Positions 47,581 through 58,563 of a DNA stretch of 64,000 bases are shown here, in pieces. This DNA comes from Ipomoea triloba (taxonomy: Eukaryota > Streptophyta > Magnoliopsida > Solanales > Convolvulaceae). The notes below the pieces were generated by a model, which searched no databases, was not told the DNA's origin, and saw only the letters and a list, made by a program, of their open reading frames with translations. The stretch covers positions 6,417,920 to 6,481,919 of the forward strand of contig NC_044929.1 in NCBI RefSeq assembly GCF_003576645.1, given 5' to 3'. Numbering within the stretch: the stretch's first letter is position 1; each line of letters begins with the position of its first letter. The position numbers and the translations under genes were made by a program.

Positions 47581-49110
47581 AATGGTGTACAGAATAAATT
47601 CATAATGGAAAATCTAACCTTAGCTGTATTTCCAACACTCTTCATCTGACATGCAATAGTTACTTGCAATCCATTATAAGTGAATCACAATAGCATCCCT
47701 GCAAATATGAGATTTTCCATCATATCGAACAACCAGCAAGAAGAACAAATTAAATAAATAAAATGCAAGAACCAATAACAATGAAGCTTTACATTGACCA
47801 CAGAAAGATACACAGTTGGCATTTGAAGATGCTGAAAGAAAACGGAAAGCCATACCAGGAGAATTATTACTCCAAGAACAAACCTAATAGGAAATGAGAA
47901 CTTAAAAATACAATAGAATACAAGAAATAGAAAAATATAAGCATTGAACTTTCCTATCTTCTATACACAAGCATGTAATTGCATAAGAAAAGAAATGCAA
48001 AACTTGAGAAATAGCAAACCCTCAAATCAACATATCTTCATTCTATATACAAATGTATGTTCTGTCTATGCAAACACATAATGCTATCACACAGAATTCA
48101 AGCAATCAGTATTATCAAGAGACAGCTACCCAAATTAATACTTCAAGAATTAAAGAATCAATGGATACATGAGTATACAAAAAATTGGAAAATTCAAAGA
48201 AAGCAAGAGTGATCTCTACTTGGATCTTGCTCTTCTCTTATGTAATCACTCTCACTTTCTCTAAAATCCAATTTTCTCTTCCGTTTAATATACTTGAAAA
48301 ATAAAGATAAACTTAGTAACTTTGTCTAACAAATAAATTGGTCCAATTTGAAAATCACAATCCTATTTGTGAAATGAAAGCACTTCCCCATAAATGCAGC
48401 AAAGTTGGAAACACTATTCAACACACTATAAATAAACCTTAGCTAGGTAAATTTGCAAAGAAGAAACCTTTGCTAAGAGCAACACTATTTCACAATCATA
48501 CACACTGCAGACACTGTCAAAATCACAATCCTATTCAACAATCATAATTCATACACACTGTTAAAACTTAAAAACACAATACACCAATTTCACCTCTAAT
48601 CTATTTGAAAAATATATATATATATATATAAAATTTAAAAACACATGAAAATATTGAGTCAATTAATCAAAATATCAAATGCTATACCAAGTTGAGAGTC
48701 ATGACAGCATAACTCCGTGAGGCTACTTCATTGGGCGAGAGAGGTGCCGGTAGGGGTGAGCAAATGGCTGGTCAGTTACATAACTGACCGAAGTAAATGA
48801 CGGTTATGTCAGTTACCCAAAAACCGAACAATTACACTAGTTAAAAACTTAATACATACAATGATACAAACGCAGTAACACACTGTTTGAAAATTTACAC
48901 ACTGAGACTCCAGAATTAATTTTCTCAAACACAGTGATACAAACACAGTGGTTATTTCTCATAAATTCACATAAAATATTAATCAACAATTAAAGAAAAC
49001 TTAAAAATTTTAAACACATAACACAGTATCGGAATTAATTTTCAAATACTAACAACAGAGTCCAGTCCAGTGAGCGATTTTGTATGGAGTGAACCGTGGA
49101 ATCGTTATAC
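47581..49110. other. AT-rich intergenic DNA, no gene seen
   Basis: No recognisable coding region is seen. A small palindromic block near 48765-48810 ('TGGTCAGTTACATAACTGAC' and neighbouring 'GTTATGTCAGTTAC') could form hairpins. A short TA tract lies near 48608-48630. Confidence 0.45.
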
Positions 49111-49111
49111 C

Positions 49112-49535
49112 ATGCACCACGGTGCACATAGCAATGTCCACCACATACCTCGATGTTAGTGGAGGAGGACGCGAATGATTCCAGGGAATTCATTATTTAT
49201 AATACACATAATCATTATCTAAAATACACAGAATGTTTGCCAATAATACACAAAATGTTTGCCCATAATACACAGAATATTGACACAAAATACACAGATG
49301 TTAATGGATGCGGACGCGAATGACTCTAGTGAATTCATTATCTATAATACACATAATCATTATTTAGAATACACAGAACGGTTTCCTAGAATACACAGAA
49401 TAATTGTCTGAAATACACAGAATATTAACATAAATACAGAGATCGGCCGAAACGAGAAACGTGATTTCCAAAAAAACGCACGGTTAATTTACAATGCTCA
49501 AAACGACGTCGTTTACGTACGTGGTGCACGGTATA
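49112..49535. repeat. Small repeat element, first copy
   Basis: Outer segments ATACCATGCACCACGGTGC and GTGGTGCACGGTATAAT are imperfect inverted repeats. The interior has tandem 'ATAATACACAGAATGTTTGCC'-like units (each about 22-24 bases) and the phrase 'GGACGCGAATGA'. A related copy is at about 60543-61005. Class is unknown; it may be a MITE. Confidence 0.5.
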
Positions 49536-50204
49536 ATTTGCCGTGTGGCTGTGGAGTGTGGAGTGGAGAACCGGGCCCAATTACTAGGTAACCTTTAAAA
49601 TGACTTTTGGAAAATATTTTCCGAGTTTTCGGTGTTTGGCAACGTCTGAAAATGCAGTTAACGGAAAATATTTTCCGTTGACCAAGGAAAATCAGTTCAT
49701 TTTTCTGGAAAATGACTTACAGAATTTTTTTCTGTAAGTCATTTTTCAGAATTGTCAAAATGATCGTTCTGCATGTTCTCGACCAAAACCAACACATATC
49801 ATATGTCACCCATGACCAAAAATGGACCAATATGTGGGAAACCGATAGTAATCGTCGAAAATCGGCGGACACAGTACAGGTTTCCGACAAAAACCTATTG
49901 TTTTACGTTTTTTTTTTAATTTTTGAGTTTTTAATTCTATTTTTAATAAATAATATTATTATAATTTTTATATTTTAAAACGTTTTTTTATTTTTTTATT
50001 TTTTTTATTTTCTAATTTTTCTATTTTTATTTCTCAGTTTACCCTTCTTTGTTTTATCATATTTAAAAAAAAACTTGTTTACTGACACTTATTTTTTAAA
50101 ATTTATTTTTTAAATTAACACAAATTTAATTTTGAGTGATTTGTAGACTTTATATTTAAAATAATAAGTCAACTGCAGAATTTAAATTTATTGACTGTCG
50201 GGAA
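49536..50204. other. MITE-like remnant and AT-rich DNA
   Basis: The block 49590-49760 contains inverted 'GGAAAATATTTTCC' and 'AAAATGACTTACAG' motifs and resembles the segment near 10.6-11.0 kb, suggesting a MITE family. From about 49900 to 50150 the sequence is nearly all A/T. No gene is seen. Confidence 0.45.
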
Positions 50205-50957
50205 GCCGGATAAATAATAAGTCGATCGCTGTGAAGCGGGACAGATACATGTCGTTCGCTGAGAAGCAGAATAGATAATAAGGCGACCGCTGAGAAGCAG
50301 GATAGATGATAAGTTGTCCATTGAGAAGCGAGATAAATAATAAGTCGATCGCTGAGAAGCGGGATAGATGATAAGTCGACCGCTAAGAAGTGGGATAGAT
50401 AATAAGTCGACCGTTGAGAAGCGGGATAGATGATAAGTCGACCGCTGAGAAACGGGATAGATGATAAATCAACCGCTAAGAAGCGGGATAAATGATAAGT
50501 CGACCGTTGAGAAGCAGGATAGATAATAAGTCGATCGCTGAGAAGCAGGATAAATGAAAAGTCGATCGTTGTGAAGCAGGACAGATACATGTCGTCCGGT
50601 GAGAAGCGGAATAGATAATAAGTTGTCCACTAAGAAGTAGGATAGATAATAAGTCGACCGCTGAGAAGTGGGATAGATGTTAAGTCGACCGCTGAGAAGC
50701 GGGATATATGATAAGTTCACCGTTGAGAAGCGGGATAGATAATATGTCGACCGCTGAGAAGCGGGGTAGATGATAAGTCGACCGTTGAGAAGCGGGATAG
50801 ATGATAAGTCGATCGTTGAGAAGCGGGATAGATGATAAGTCGACCCCTAAGAAGCGGGATAAATGATAAGTCGACCGTTGAGAAGCGTGATAGATAATAA
50901 GTCAACCGCTGAAAACGGGATAGATGATAAGTCGACCGCTGGAAAGTGGGATAGATG
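50205..50957. repeat. 30-bp minisatellite, ~25 units
   Basis: The unit 'AAGTCGACCGCTGAGAAGCG' plus 'GGATAGATGAT' (about 30 bases) is repeated some 25 times with point differences. Because 30 is a multiple of three, open frames run through the array on the minus strand and encode a ten-residue repeat, but these frames are explained by the repeat and are not supported as genes. Confidence 0.92.
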
Positions 50958-50961
50958 TTAA

Positions 50962-51640
50962 GGTTGTGGGTTGTCTGCTACCTCATGCTAGCACCACGTA
51001 CCTTTTTCAAGGCCAAGGGACCTTTTATATCCATTTTTTTATTGCACGTCGGGTTGCATACATTTCCCTACATGCCCATGTGGATAGGGGTATTTGCCAA
51101 GTTTTTAGGGATCGCGTCCTGTTGACTCGAAAACACCGCCTTCTAGGGTTGTGGGATTCCTGCTGCCTCATGCTAGCTCCACGTACCTTTCTTTACATCT
51201 CTTTTTTGTCTTTTTTTTTTTGATTGCACGTTGGGTTGCGTACCTTTCCCTGCATGCCCAGGTGGATAGGGGTATTCGCCGAGTTCTTAGGGATTGCGTC
51301 CCGTTGACTCGGAAACACTGCTTTTTAGAGTTATGGGCTGCCTGTTGTCTCATGCTAGCTCCACACACCTTTCTTTATATCTCTTTTTTTCTTTTTCTTT
51401 TTTTTTTTGATTGCAGGCTAGGTTGCGTACCTTTCCCTGCATGTCCAGGTGGATAGGGGTATTCGCCGAGTTTTTAGGGATCACATCCCGTTGACTAGGA
51501 AATACTACCTTTTAAGGTTGTGAGCTGCTTGCTGCCTCATGCTAGCGCCACATAACCTCTTTTTTTTTAATTTAATTTTATTTTTTTATTGCATGCTAGG
51601 TTGCGTAACTTTCCTTGCATGCCTAGGTGGAGATATGTAT
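50962..51640. repeat. ~185-bp tandem repeats, four copies
   Basis: Units starting near 'CCTCATGCTAGC' occur at 50981, 51166, 51348 and 51535 (spacing 182-187). Each contains a T-rich block, 'GCATGCCCAGGTGGATAGGG' and 'CCGTTGACTCG'. The array directly abuts the 30-bp minisatellite. Nothing indicates coding. Confidence 0.9.
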
Positions 51641-51941
51641 AAAATGAAGTTGAAAATTGCTTTATTACATCAACAGGCTACCTATCCAGCCTGCGAGCCC
51701 ATTTCAATGCTATTGTTTACTGTTGTGTATCCTGTATTGATCGTAGAGCTTCAAAATCGCGTCGGGACCACTCATACTGTGTGTAGGTTCACTACCGCGT
51801 CCATTTTTTGGTAACTTGCTTAGCCTGCAACTCCAACAAAAAATATACGTTAATAGTTATTTCCACATAGAAATATTTTTCTTACCTCCCAGAACAGGTT
51901 GCAAGCCCACCAAGGTGTTGTTATTTGATACATGGTCGTTT

Positions 51942-52062
51942 AAGGATCTTCCCCCTGAGTGATTGATCCCTAAACCTCCTTATTCCTCCATCTTCATCTG
52001 GTTAAGGATCTTCCCCCTGAGTGATTGATCCCTAACCCTCCTTATTCCTCCATCTGAAGATA
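51942..52062. repeat. 62-bp tandem duplication spanning the purine tract
   Basis: The segment 'AAGGATCTTCCCCCTGAGTG' ... 'TTATTCCTCCATCT' occurs twice, starting at 51942 and 52004. On the minus strand it contains the putative polypurine tract of the SIRE-like element. Confidence 0.85.
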
Positions 52063-52494
52063 CTTAGAGAGTCAGTGTTATATCTTTCGAAGTTATCTCT
52101 CGAACTACCCTTCGAGTACACATGGTTTCTTGATTTGATCTTCTTCGAGACTTAAGCGTTAATAGCGTAGAGTGACTCTTGTATCTTTCGATTGACCTTT
52201 CGATTTACTTATCGAAAACAGAGTGCAAACAAGTGGCAAGATATAAAAGATAGATGCAAACAACAGATATCACTTAGAACAGAATCCATTAGTTCATTTA
52301 GTGACTTTCAGTTACATTACTTATGAATCTATACAAATCCTAATTTCCTAGAGACTCTTTTAGCAGCGTTCTTGGCATAGGTTTGAACGGTATGCTTCTC
52401 TAGGAACTGCTTGAGGTAGTAGGGGGTGACCATCTTCATCGCTAATCCTCTTCAGGGCTTTGGATTAGGAATGATCATCCCTCATTGTTCCTCT

Positions 52495-52947
52495 CTACCC
52501 CTTCATGTTCTTGTCCACTTTCTTTCGACTGCTGCGGACCTCAGAAAGTCCCATCTGGCTTTCCTCTCCTTTTCCCTTGGTTCTCCATTTGGTTGAGGAA
52601 GGCCCTTTTTCAGAATGTGCAGCAGTAGGAGTCCCACTAACACGAGACTCTTCTCCTGACTCCAGTCTCTCACCATTGCTTGGATTATCAGGAAGCTCCG
52701 CACTCTTTTCATCCTTCATTAATTCTGGAAAATTTTCTCCTTGAAAATCTTTGGACTTAACTGCTGGTTTCTTTCCTCTATAAAAGAATGGAACATCATC
52801 TTTTCCCTTCTTTTTCTCCATGAGGAAGTAGGTCATATGAACTGATAAGAAAACCCCTCTATTTATAGCCCAAAAGATTACCACTGTTGAGTCACGGGAT
52901 GCCATAATGAATGACCATTCAATGCTGTGTAACTCCAAAGCTGCCAT
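52495..52947 (-). pseudogene. ORF between pol and the purine tract
   Basis: A 150-codon minus-strand frame downstream of pol encodes a lysine- and serine-rich, charged C-terminal part ('KKGKDDVPFFYRGKKPAVKS') after a short hydrophobic start. SIRE-type elements often carry an additional, sometimes env-like, ORF here. No clear envelope or other domain is recognisable, and the frame may simply be 3' untranslated sequence. Confidence 0.35.
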
Positions 52948-53034
52948 AAAGTTGCTGAAAACTGCTCCTCACATGCGAAACAGCTCATGGCACTTAATAC
53001 AAGAAGATAAGATTTGACCATTCATCCCAACCGT

Positions 53035-56000
53035 TCATCCCAACTCTATCATTCCCAATTCTAACCTTAGTTGAGAGAATCTATTTTCACATAACGCTTT
53101 TGTGAAAATATCTGCTAGTTGCTCCTCCGTTGCAACATATTCCAAAATAATGTCCTTTTTCTCAACATGGTCTCGGATGAAGTGATACTTGATATCAATG
53201 TGTTTCGTCCTTGAATGTAATACTGGATTATAAGTGATAGCTATAGCGCTGGTGTTATCACACATAATTTTGACCTCTTTGCATTCGACACCATAATCCA
53301 GTAACTGTTGCTTCATCCATAAAATCTAAGCATAACAACTTCCAGCTGCTATATATTCTGCCTCTGCTGTGCTTGTAGCTATCGAATGTTGTTTCTTGCT
53401 GAACCATGAGACAAGTCTTCCACCTAGAAACTGACATGTCCCTGATGTGCTCTTTCTATCTATTTTACAGCCGGCAAAGTCCGCATCTGAATATCCCATA
53501 AGTTCGAAAGATCCACCTTTCGAATACCAAAGTCCAACACTTTGCGTACCCTTTAGATATCTAAGAATCTTCTTAGATGCATTTAGGTGACTTTCCTTAG
53601 GACTTGCCTGAAATCTAGCACATACACCTACTGCAAAGGATATATCTGGTCTACTTGCAGTTAAATAAAGAAGAGATCCGATGATACCTCGATAAGTGGT
53701 TTGATCGACCTCTCGACCTTCGCTATCGACATCGATACGTAGAGAGGTTCCCATAGGTACTTTGACTGAGGATTTCCCTTCTATGTTGTATTTCCTTAGC
53801 AGATCCTTGGTGTATTTCTCCTGGTTGATGAAGATACCTTCCTTTAGTTGTCTTACTTGTAATCCAAGGAAGTAGTTGAGTTCCCCCATCATGCTCATCT
53901 CGAACTTTCCTTTCATCAAACTGGAGAACTTCTCGCACAAGTCTGGATTGGTGCTTCCAAAGATGATGTCGTCCACATAGATTTGCACCAACAAGATGTG
54001 ATCCCCATCCTTAATTCTAAACAATGTTTTGTCCACTAGGCCTTTGGTGAACCCACACTGAAGTAGAAAAGAGGATAAGGTATCGTACCAAGCTCTCGGA
54101 GCTTGTTTCAAGCCGTAAAGTGCCTTCTTCAACTTGTATACTTTGTCAGCTCCTACGTCCTTCAAGAAACCCGGAGGTTGTTCAACGTACACCTCTTCTT
54201 CGAGAAGTCCGTTCAGAAAAGCGCTCTTGACATCCATTTGATACACTTTGAAGTCTTTGAAGGCGGCATATGCGAGAAAGATGCGTATTGCTTCGAGACG
54301 TGCCACTGGAGCGAAGGTTTCATCAAAATCTATTCCTTCCTCCTGGCAGTAACCTTTGGCAACAAGTCTGGCCTTGTTCCTAACAATGACTCCATCCTCA
54401 TTCATCTTGTTTCTGAAAATCCACTTTGTGCCGATGACATTTTGATGACGAGGTCTCGGAACTAGTTCCCAAACGTCGTTCCTTTCAAACTGATGAAGTT
54501 CCTCTTGCATGGCTTGCACCCAATCTGGATCACCTAAAGCCTCATCAATCACCTTAGGCTCTATTTGGGACAGAAAGCAAGCAAACATGCTTTCTCTGTA
54601 TGCTGATCTGGTCCGAACTCTGTCACGAACATCTCCAATAACTTGATCAGCAGGGTGATTTCTCAGCCATCTTAGGTCGGGTTGTGGCTCCTCTGTTGAT
54701 GCTTCCGTTGTGGGTTGAGATGTGGTTGGAACATCTATGATCTGGATCGGATCAACAGAGTCAGAAGCTTTCTTCTCGATCGGCTCTTCATCATCTGATT
54801 CTGGCTGGAGTTCCGCTACGTCTCGAACTATTGACTGCTTGTCTTCGAGAGGTAAGTTTGATCTCTCGATAGACTCTGGCTGAGCTTCCTCAGCTCCTTC
54901 CAGTGACTTTGATGGTTGATCTGTCGATGCTCTATCATCAAAGGAAACATGTATGGATTCTTCAACCACCAATCTCCGCTTGTTGAAGACTCTGAATGCT
55001 TTACTTGTCGATGAGTACCCTAGAAATACTCCATCATCTGCCTTCTCATCGAATGCTCTAAGATGAGTCTTCCCGTTGTTGTGGATATAACATTTGCACC
55101 CGAATGTGTGGAAGTAGCTCACATTCGGTTTCCTTCCGTTCCACAACTCGTATGGAGTCTTTCCAACTCCTTTCACGATCAAGGACCGATTTTGAGTATA
55201 GCAAGCTGTGTTGATTGCTTCTGCCCAAAATCCTTGAGGTATGTTAGCTTGTGAAAGCATGGTCCTTGCTGCTTCCTTGAGAGTTCTGTTTCTCCTTTCA
55301 GCAACTCCGTTCTGTTGAGGTGTTCGAGCAGCTGACAGTTGATGATGAATCCCATTCTCGTTGCAGTAGCTCTCGATAACTTGGTTAACGAACTCTCCAC
55401 CTTGATCTGACCGAATCTTTAGTATCGAGACATCATTTTCAACTTGAACCTGCTTCAGAAGGTTCGGTAAGGCAACTTTTGTCTCGCTTTTCTTGGTTAA
55501 GAATACGGTCCATGTGAATCTTGTGTAGTCATCTACTACCACAAGAGTATACTTCTTTCCTCTCATGCTGGGTGGATCTACTGGGCCAAATAAGTCCATA
55601 TGAAGGAGACTTAATGGTCTAGTTGATGATGTCTCGGTTTTACTCTTGAAAGAGGATTTGATCTGTTTACAACGCTGACATGCCTCACAAATCTTATTCT
55701 TTCGAAACGTCACTTTGGGCAGTCCTTCCACAAGGTTCCTCTTAGTAAGCTTATTGATAGTTTTGAAGTTCAGATGACTGAGCTTACTATGCCAATCCCA
55801 GCATAAGTCTTCCTTGCTCCTTGCTAGCATACATAGGGATGGTTTTGCAGACTTCCAATCCACTACGTACATGTTTCCTTTCCTTGCTGCTTCCAGAACG
55901 ACTTCGAGAGATTCCTCTTGTACGATTTGGCACTTGCTTTTGGTGAAGATAACTTTGTAGCCCTTGTCACAGAACTGGCTTGTACTCAGGAGGTTGAACT

Positions 56001-56208
56001 TGAGCCCTTCAACATAGGATACCCCCTTGATCACCAATTCATTCTTGTGGATTTCACCAACAGCTTTTGTGCGTCCTTTCTTCTCGTTGTCGTCAAATGT
56101 CACCAAGGGACCTTCGATAGGTTGGATGTTCTCTAGCAGTGTTAGATTTCCCGTCATATGTCTCGAACATCCACTGTCAATGAACCACACGTCCCTGGTG
56201 TCCTGCAA
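53035..56208 (-). pseudogene. Copia pol (protease-integrase-RT-RNase H), nonsense mutation
   Basis: The frame from 56208 reads protease ([10 protein letters not shown] at about residue 12), integrase zinc finger (HSKLSHLN ... CEACQRCKQ), DDE core ([10 protein letters not shown] ... SDQGGEF ... [12 protein letters not shown]), reverse transcriptase ([19 protein letters not shown] near 745) and RNase H ([21 protein letters not shown]). An in-frame TAG at 53328-53326 then interrupts RNase H. The same frame continues to 53035 with 'MCDNTSAIAI' and 'EQLADIFTKAL', so one base change truncates the last ~97 residues. It lies in a different frame from gag. Confidence 0.9.
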
Positions 56209-56213
56209 GGAAA

Positions 56214-58451
56214 TTAAGCAAATTTAGGTACCCAAACTTTGGGTCCTGGTGGGTTAGTGAGTTTAGGCATCCATTTATACCTTGGGCCCATTAATCCAGG
56301 CCTAGGCGCAATGTAGCCATTATACGTTTGATAATCATAAGGAATGCTAGCAAATGCTCGGGGCCTTTTGGGTGCATAGGTCTGTTTTGGTTGAGGCCTG
56401 ACCTCGGATTTACGCACCATGCCCTTCACTGCATGTTTGGTCATGTGAAATTGCTGGAAATGAGGTTTCTTCCAGAAATTGTGACTCGATGACCAATCCT
56501 CACTGGATGGATAGAGTCTGCCTTTCTCCATCCGTGAGTTCCTAACTCTATGAATCTCAGACCTTCCATATTTGCCTTGAGGCGCATCATATGGAATGTA
56601 GCTTCTTGTGTACTTGGAATGGCCTTGCGAGAGATAGCTAGGTGATCTCTCGATATTGTTTACCCGGCCATTCTTCGTAGCTTTCCTATACTTTCCATTG
56701 CTGGTGTATAGGGACGGTTTAAGAGTAGCTACTTTGGTCCCTTTTGTGGGTCCTTTATGACCCTGATTCGGTTTGGGTTGAGATCCTTCATTTCTTGAAG
56801 TTCCCAAACCGTAGGTCTTTTTATTTCTCGAGAGATGGTCTCGATGGAACCCTAGACCGGTTCTATCGCTGGTAGGTCTATGATCATTCATCATTTTCTC
56901 CATAGCTTTGGAGGAATGAGTGTATGATGCTATGACCTTTCTAAGATCATTTTCTGTGATCTCTCGAGTTTTGCACTCTTCAGTCAGTAGGATTACTTTA
57001 GCTTCTAACTCACTTACTTTGAGAGTTAGCTCTGAATTCTCTTTCGAGACGTTCTTAAGCATATCTCTTTCAGCAGTTAGCTTGCTGTTTTCTTCCCTGA
57101 TTTTAGCATGAGTGCTGTTAGCGACAGCGAGATCCCTTTTAAACGTTTCAAGCATCTCATAGGGATCTTCATCGCTTTTGAAAGAAGAGCAACGAGAGGT
57201 AGAAGTAGAGCAGCGAGATGTGGAAGTAGATGTTACCTCATTGTCAATGGCCATTATGCACTGATTCTCTTCTTCCTTGGTGTATAAGCAGATGAGCCCC
57301 CTCTCATCCTCTGAGCTGCTGCTGCTATCGCTGGAGCTCGACGTCTCGGACTCCTCGATTACCTTCTCGAATTCTTCAGCAACAAGCGCCTTCCTGCGCG
57401 GGTATGTCTTTGATTCTCCCTTGAAGCCACTTTTAACTGGCCTCTCTCTGGATTCCTCTTTTCTTCTGGAATCCTTGCCTTCCTGACCTTGATGTTTGCT
57501 CACCGGTGGGTAAGGGCATTCAGCCTTGAAGTGCCCTGGTCTCCTGCAGTTGTAGCATAGACCTTGATCTTCTTCCTCCATTCTTCTGGGTGTGTATCTT
57601 TCATTTTTCCTTCTTGAGGAGGAAGGTGAACTTGTATTTCTTTCCGGTGTCTTCTTTATGAACTTCCTGAACTTTCTCATGAAGAAAGCAAACTGATCGT
57701 CAGATAGAAAATCAGTGGGATTGGGATCTGACCTTGAGGAGGTGGTTGGTTGGTCCGCAACCAGTGCCACATTCCGTCTGTCCACCACGTCCTCATCTCT
57801 TGGAAACATCTCAAATTCGAAGGCTTTGAGATCTCTGAACAGTTGGTCGGTTGTGGTGTTCTTCAAGTCCCTGTGATCACGCATTGTGATCACCTTCATT
57901 TCCCACTCCTTGGTGAGGCCTCGTAAGACCTTCAGGTTCAGCTCCTTTTGTGGAATCTCCTTCTCGAGATCACTGATCTCTATTGATAGCTTCGTGAAGC
58001 TAGATTCCATGCTGTCGATGCTCTCCCCTGGCTTCATCTTGAAGTCCTCGAACTTCTTCATGGCCACGGTGAGCTTGTTTTCCTTCTCCTGTTCATCACC
58101 TTCACCAATTAGCATTAAAGTGTCCCATACCTCTTTGGCTGTTTTGCACTTTCTCACTTTAGGGAAGATGGTTTCGTCTATGGCTCTGAAAAGGATGTCC
58201 TTGGCAATGTTGTCAAGATTATTCCTCTTCCTATCATCACTCGTCCATTCTTCCTTAGGTTTTGGGATGTATTTTGGTGAATCCCTGGTTTGCTCAGCAG
58301 CTGTGTTAATCATCATGATCTTGACTGGTCCAATTGTTATTACTTCGGCCATCTCATCGTGGAGGGCTGATAGATACGCAAGCATGCGTGTTTTCCAGTC
58401 ATCGAACCTGCTAAGATCAAAGAGAAGATGTCTCGACAACATGCTATCCAT
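56214..58451 (-). CDS. Gag of the SIRE-like copia element
   Basis: A 745-residue open frame starts at ATG 58451, about 100 bases after the primer-binding site. It contains a capsid-like N-terminal half with '[14 protein letters not shown]', '[18 protein letters not shown]' and '[14 protein letters not shown]'. A zinc knuckle [14 protein letters not shown] lies near residue 300. Ser-rich and coiled-coil-like stretches follow ('[13 protein letters not shown]', '[13 protein letters not shown]'), then a basic Pro-rich tail ending '[10 protein letters not shown]'. The long C-terminal extension is typical of SIRE-type Gag. The stop codon comes just before the pol frame. Gag forms the particle and binds element RNA; with pol broken the element cannot complete the cycle by itself. 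Confidence 0.87.
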   Translation of the reverse strand: MDSMLSRHLLFDLSRFDDWKTRMLAYLSALHDEMAEVITIGPVKIMMINTAAEQTRDSPKYIPKPKEEWTSDDRKRNNLDNIAKDILFRAIDETIFPKVRKCKTAKEVWDTLMLIGEGDEQEKENKLTVAMKKFEDFKMKPGESIDSMESSFTKLSIEISDLEKEIPQKELNLKVLRGLTKEWEMKVITMRDHRDLKNTTTDQLFRDLKAFEFEMFPRDEDVVDRRNVALVADQPTTSSRSDPNPTDFLSDDQFAFFMRKFRKFIKKTPERNTSSPSSSRRKNERYTPRRMEEEDQGLCYNCRRPGHFKAECPYPPVSKHQGQEGKDSRRKEESRERPVKSGFKGESKTYPRRKALVAEEFEKVIEESETSSSSDSSSSSEDERGLICLYTKEEENQCIMAIDNEVTSTSTSRCSTSTSRCSSFKSDEDPYEMLETFKRDLAVANSTHAKIREENSKLTAERDMLKNVSKENSELTLKVSELEAKVILLTEECKTREITENDLRKVIASYTHSSKAMEKMMNDHRPTSDRTGLGFHRDHLSRNKKTYGLGTSRNEGSQPKPNQGHKGPTKGTKVATLKPSLYTSNGKYRKATKNGRVNNIERSPSYLSQGHSKYTRSYIPYDAPQGKYGRSEIHRVRNSRMEKGRLYPSSEDWSSSHNFWKKPHFQQFHMTKHAVKGMVRKSEVRPQPKQTYAPKRPRAFASIPYDYQTYNGYIAPRPGLMGPRYKWMPKLTNPPGPKVWVPKFA

Positions 58452-58563
58452 TTTAAAATATTATCTCGTGCTTTGAAAACTTTTAGAAGATTTTTCAAAG
58501 AAGGATCTCTAGGCAATATAAACAAAGGTTTATATCGATCAGAGAACTTGCTCTGATACCAAT

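Noticed and set aside
50156..50905. Minus-strand open frames of 62-144 residues with repeated 'RLIIYPASQRSTY' motifs
   Set aside because: They are produced by a 30-bp minisatellite whose period is a multiple of three; no start context, domain or splice evidence supports a gene.
57886..58476. 196-residue plus-strand frame opposite gag
   Set aside because: Antisense shadow of the SIRE-like Gag coding sequence, rich in Ser/Leu/Phe as expected for such shadows.
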